From Saccharicrinis sp041584155 (GTDB lineage Bacteria > Bacteroidota > Bacteroidia > Bacteroidales > Marinilabiliaceae): a stretch of 9,629 bases of DNA. Within the stretch, counting starts at the first letter, position 1. The number at the start of each line of letters is the position of its first letter. The position numbers and the translations under genes are program-made. Shown here piece by piece: positions 7,378 through 9,629 of this stretch. Where the stretch lies: positions 1 to 9,629 of the forward strand of contig JBFHEL010000136.1 of NCBI GenBank assembly GCA_041584155.1. Direction: 5' to 3'. The notes below the pieces were generated by a model. The model saw only the letters and a list, made by a program, of their open reading frames with translations, was not told the origin of the DNA and made no database searches.

Positions 7378-7485
7378 CTGTGTAATTTAGATATTGGTTT
7401 GGGTGAATGGACTGCACTTTCTGCTCCGGATAATTACTATTTATCGATGTCGAAAATATATTTCCCAACACACAACAACACATAA

Positions 7486-7521
7486 TCATTTATAAAAAAC
7501 GCTCATTCATCTATAAAAGAC
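7486..7521. repeat. 15-nt direct repeat with 21-bp period
   Basis: TCATTTATAAAAAAC (7486-7500) and TCATCTATAAAAGAC (7507-7521) match at 13 of 15 positions and start exactly 21 bp apart, which is two helical turns. Same-face direct repeats with this period are typical of LytTR-type regulator sites. The pair lies about 90 bp upstream of the likely -33 element of the Gly/Met protein gene. Low complexity makes chance possible. Confidence 0.35.
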
Positions 7522-7610
7522 ATGAGTTTGCATAGTTTGTTTTGATTCCATCCTGCCCCATTATACTTTTAAAAAGCTTTTAGAACAAATAAAAGCTAAT
7601 GATAGAGCGC

Positions 7611-7640
7611 TTTGCCCTATAAATGACACAAATAACTTAT
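7611..7640 (+). promoter_or_regulatory. Probable promoter of the Gly/Met-rich secreted protein gene
   Basis: TTTG at 7611-7614 (-33) is followed by 18 nt and then TAACTTAT at 7633-7640, which fits TAnnTTTG at the TA and first TT but not at the last two positions. It lies 25 nt upstream of the ATG at 7665. Spacing is good and the -7 element is weak. Confidence 0.4.
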
Positions 7641-7664
7641 TTATAACAACAAAAATTTTCATCC

Positions 7665-8537
7665 ATGCACAAAAAATTATTAGTCACATTTTTAGTATCC
7701 GTGTTGATAACTTCGGGTTATGCACAAAAGAATACGAGCCTTTGGCATGTTAAGGAATTTGATGAAGCTGAAGCTATACCGCTTACTGAATATGCGTATG
7801 ATAAAACAGGGGAACTATTCTATCTATTCTCTAATGATGAAGAAAATTTATATATTCATTTAAAGGCAAGCAGCGAGAGTGCACAGCAAGCAATTTTGAT
7901 GCAAGGACTCACCTTTACGCTGGGCACAAAAACCAAGGGGAAAAACAAACTAAAAATCCAGTACCCTCTTGCCATGAAGGATCGAATGCAACAAAAAAAA
8001 CTTACTCAAAAACAGGACGACAATAACAATGAAAAGGGACAAGATAACAACAGACAACAACAAGGACCTCCTGAATTCAGTAAGATAAAACTGGAATTAT
8101 TAAACGAACTTACCGACATTAAACTAAGCGGATTCAGCGATGATGACGAAAGTGAATTGATTCCTGTATACAGCGAGAACGCAATATCGGCTAAAATTGA
8201 TTTTGACGATAATGGATATATGTTATACACGCTGGTTATTCCTTTTAAAGATATTTTTGTTCAACCTACAATAAAAACAATAAATATTGCACTCAAATCA
8301 GGAAAAACCAGTAGCTCAAGTTCTAACTCAGAAATGGGCGGCGGTCCTGGAGGAATGGGTGGCGGAATGGGAGGTCCTGGCGGAATGGGCGGTGGAATGG
8401 GTGGTGGCCCGGGTGGTATGGGCGGCGGACCCGGAGGTATGGGCGGTAACAGCTCTTCAATGGGTGGCTCTAAATCACAAAGTTCATCAACATCAATAAA
8501 TATTAAAATTAAAAAACTAGCAATAGCACACCTCTAA
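7665..8537 (+). CDS. Secreted beta-sandwich-like protein with Gly/Met-rich loop
   Basis: A 290-aa exported protein of unknown function. The signal peptide is MHKKLLVTFLVSVLITSGYA, cleaved probably after A20. The core resembles CBM9/DOMON-like beta-sandwich proteins of Bacteroidota in pattern: NDEENLYIHL (57-66), QQAILMQGLTFTLG (74-87), IQYPL (98-102) and GYMLYTLVIPFKD (184-196). This is an inference from strand motifs, not a firm family call. Two low-complexity insertions interrupt it: a Gln/Asn/Asp/Lys-rich hydrophilic stretch (about 104-136) and a Gly/Met/Pro region (224-261) of MGGGPGG-like units flanked by serine runs. A final beta-strand (INIKIKKLAIA) follows, so the Gly/Met region looks like a surface loop rather than a tail. 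Glycine codons within it vary widely. No lipobox, sorting domain or membrane segment is seen, so the product is periplasmic or secreted. It is monocistronic, with a terminator 64 nt after the stop. Confidence 0.8.
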   Translation: MHKKLLVTFLVSVLITSGYAQKNTSLWHVKEFDEAEAIPLTEYAYDKTGELFYLFSNDEENLYIHLKASSESAQQAILMQGLTFTLGTKTKGKNKLKIQYPLAMKDRMQQKKLTQKQDDNNNEKGQDNNRQQQGPPEFSKIKLELLNELTDIKLSGFSDDDESELIPVYSENAISAKIDFDDNGYMLYTLVIPFKDIFVQPTIKTINIALKSGKTSSSSSNSEMGGGPGGMGGGMGGPGGMGGGMGGGPGGMGGGPGGMGGNSSSMGGSKSQSSSTSINIKIKKLAIAHL

Positions 8538-8600
8538 ATTCTGGTTTCATTTTTTAACAATTATATATTGCATTACCTAGTAATGTGCTTTCTACAAATG

Positions 8601-8633
8601 ATCCGGTGATTATTTATTAATCACCGGATTTTG
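8601..8633 (+). terminator. Strong intrinsic terminator after the Gly/Met protein gene
   Basis: Perfect 12-bp stem ATCCGGTGATTA (8601-8612) / TAATCACCGGAT (8618-8629) with a 5-nt loop TTTAT, then TTTGTACTTCTGTTT. It begins 64 nt downstream of the stop at 8537. Confidence 0.87.
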
Positions 8634-8781
8634 TACTTCTGTTTATAGGCTTATAAAGTCATTACTTATCAACTAGCTATCAGTCTTTACAATCACAAAC
8701 TTGCTCAATAGTAGCACTGCTGTTCCCGAAAAAAATAGTTTTTAGGGTCGGCAAAAAAGCGGTGGAAAACAGACAAGCTCT

Positions 8782-8823
8782 ATTGCAATTTTTGGTTAAG
8801 CGTTGGCTTGTGCAAATTGCAAT
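8782..8823. repeat. Paired ATTGCAAT palindromes forming a 10-bp inverted repeat
   Basis: ATTGCAATTT (8782-8791) and AAATTGCAAT (8814-8823) are exact inverted copies with a 22-nt spacer. Each arm contains the self-palindromic octamer ATTGCAAT, 34 bp apart start to start, about three helical turns. They lie about 25-65 bp upstream of the Dabb gene -7 element, a position suited to regulator binding. Confidence 0.45.
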
Positions 8824-8848
8824 TATTAACATGTCTTTGTTTATTTTT

Positions 8849-8856
8849 TATCTTTG
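8849..8856 (+). promoter_or_regulatory. -7 element (TATCTTTG) of the Dabb gene
   Basis: Exact TAnnTTTG match, within the same TTATCTTTGCAG 12-mer found before the U32 gene. The predicted transcription start is near 8860, giving a leader of about 45 nt before the ATG at 8905. A -33 TTTG at the usual distance is not evident. Confidence 0.55.
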
Positions 8857-8904
8857 CAGAGATAGAAATAGATTATTTGATTTTAAAACCCAAATATTTT
8901 TTAA

Positions 8905-9204
8905 ATGATTAAGCATATCGTGATGTGGCAATTAAAGGCGTTTTCTTCTGTAGATGAAAAAAACACCAAGATAAAAGAAATTAAAGCAGCCTTAGAAGCC
9001 TTAGCTTCCAAAATTTCTGAAGTGAAAAGCCTGGAAGTTTTTGTTAATGTAAACCCTGCCGAAAAATATGACTTCATGTTATCAACCAGTTTTGATAACC
9101 TTGACGACTTAAGTGTTTATGCCAAACACCCTGACCATGTGGCTGTAGGTGGAATATTAAAACCTGTTGTTGAGAGCAGAGCTTGTGTTGACTACGAGTT
9201 TTAA
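8905..9204 (+). CDS. Dabb-family (stress-responsive alpha/beta barrel) protein
   Basis: A 99-aa cytoplasmic protein of the Dabb family (dimeric alpha+beta barrel, ferredoxin-like). Family hallmarks are the N-terminal strand MIKHIVMWQLK, the mid-domain YDFMLSTSFDNLDDLSVYAKHPDHVAV pattern (given here in parts: YDFMLSTSFD, then DLSVYAKHPDHVAV) and the C-terminal VVESRACVDYEF ending. Length and motif order are typical of a complete single-domain member. Relatives include plant stress-induced proteins and some polyketide cyclases, but bacterial stand-alone members mostly lack a known reaction, so no enzymatic role is claimed. It has its own promoter and terminator and no operon partner in the window. 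Confidence 0.93.
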   Translation: MIKHIVMWQLKAFSSVDEKNTKIKEIKAALEALASKISEVKSLEVFVNVNPAEKYDFMLSTSFDNLDDLSVYAKHPDHVAVGGILKPVVESRACVDYEF

Positions 9205-9216
9205 AAAAAGAATGCT

Positions 9217-9254
9217 AAAACAGAGTGCTTAGTTTATGTAAGGCATTCTGTTTT
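9217..9254 (+). terminator. Terminator hairpin after the Dabb gene
   Basis: Stem AAAACAGAGTGCTTA (9217-9231) pairs with 9239-9254 (TAAG, a bulged G, then CATTCTGTTTT). This gives about 15 pairs with one G-U and one bulge around a 7-nt loop. The T tract forms the base of the stem and continues into TTTTATTA. The stem starts 12 nt after the stop codon. Symmetry means it may also act on the minus strand. Confidence 0.75.
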
Positions 9255-9629
9255 ATTACGATTTAAAGCCCCCTCTCCTAACCACCGCTACTTTTGTTAA
9301 TCTTTTTCTCTTTGGAGAAACAAAATTCTTAGAGCCCAAACTCAATTTCTCTCCAACATAAAATAGTGTTTAAGTAACTATGAATTCTATTTAGCCCTAC
9401 GAACAATATCAGCATAATACAACAAACACCGCAATACTTTTTACCAATATATAAATTGATAGAAGCAGTAGAACGAAAGTAAAATCAAAAAATAAATACT
9501 GTTTAGCTAAATGATTTTTAGATTTAGGACTCAATTACTAAACCTAATTTAATGCGTCCAATTTATTCTCCTTAGATATACTTTCATAAAACTATCTTTT
9601 AGCAATAAACTCAAATAAGAGTATATATA
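9255..9629. other. AT-rich terminal region without a recognisable gene
   Basis: I see no coding frame of useful length on either strand, and no tRNA or array. A small perfect hairpin TTTCTC-TTTG-GAGAAA (9305-9320) is present, too short to interpret. The region probably runs into the upstream or downstream region of a gene beyond the window edge. Confidence 0.4.

Larger units (their letters stand above)
7065..7664. other. 600-nt divergent intergenic region
   Basis: It separates the divergent cupin lipoprotein and Gly/Met protein genes. It holds a dyad (7115-7139), a stop-to-stop plus-strand frame of 68 codons without an early ATG (7279-7485) that contains a short tandem repeat, a 21-bp-period direct repeat (7486-7521), and a probable promoter for the downstream gene (7611-7640). 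I see no tRNA, riboswitch or clear small-RNA structure. The length is well above what two promoters need, so a decayed gene or a small RNA is possible. Confidence 0.5.
8538..8904. other. Intergenic region before the Dabb gene
   Basis: A 367-nt gap. It holds the terminator at 8601-8633, a pair of ATTGCAAT palindromes (8782-8823) and the -7 element at 8849-8856. Between about 8640 and 8780 I see nothing identifiable. Confidence 0.5.

Noticed and set aside
8287..8499. Alternative frame through the Gly/Met region (Trp/Val/Ala-rich peptide)
   Set aside because: It is a shadow of the repeat in the real gene, which has the signal peptide and the codon-level signs of selection.
8793..8823. Integron attC-like core (GTTAAGC) near the ATTGCAAT repeat
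   Set aside because: Only one GTTRRRY core is found, with no matching RYYYAAC partner at a suitable distance on either strand and no cassette or integrase.

Overview
The window looks like an ordinary chromosomal stretch from a member of the Bacteroidota, probably a Marinilabiliales/Bacteroidales-type marine or anaerobic heterotroph. The evidence is AT-rich DNA, few Shine-Dalgarno sequences, repeated -7 elements of the form TAnnTTTG (46-53, 2587-2594 on the minus strand, 3913-3920, 8849-8856), and genes with homologues common in that phylum. The last two of these -7 elements share the 12-mer TTATCTTTGCAG.

Layout. A sigma-54-dependent NtrC-type response regulator (83-1438, +) converges on a membrane-anchored alpha/beta hydrolase (1646-2569, -). 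The hydrolase is divergent from a glutaminase, glsA (2752-3675, +). A 250-nt gap containing an unusually GC-rich patch, possibly a gene remnant, leads to a 748-residue U32-family protein of the RlhA-like rRNA hydroxylation type (3926-6172, +). That gene converges, across a strong bidirectional terminator, on a cupin-domain lipoprotein (6216-7064, -). A 600-nt divergent intergenic region with several repeats separates the lipoprotein from a secreted beta-sandwich-like protein carrying a Gly/Met-rich loop (7665-8537, +), which ends in a strong terminator. A small Dabb-family stress-response barrel protein (8905-9204, +) follows, again with a terminator. The final 375 nt are AT-rich and hold no recognisable gene.

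How the genes work together. Every gene appears to be its own transcription unit: neighbours are convergent, divergent, or separated by a terminator or promoter. No multi-gene pathway is visible. There is no CRISPR array, insertion sequence, integrase, phage gene, toxin-antitoxin pair, tRNA or rRNA that I can support. I do not see a clear undescribed multi-gene system here.

The most interesting points are local. (1) The hydrolase reading frame appears broken at an A6 run, just upstream of a frame that encodes a convincing C-terminal transmembrane helix. (2) The U32 gene appears to start on a GTG almost at its predicted transcription start. (3) The U32 protein carries two cysteine quartets. 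(4) The secreted Gly/Met protein keeps its repeat at the amino-acid level with varied codons. (5) Several operator-like repeats lie in the upstream regions.
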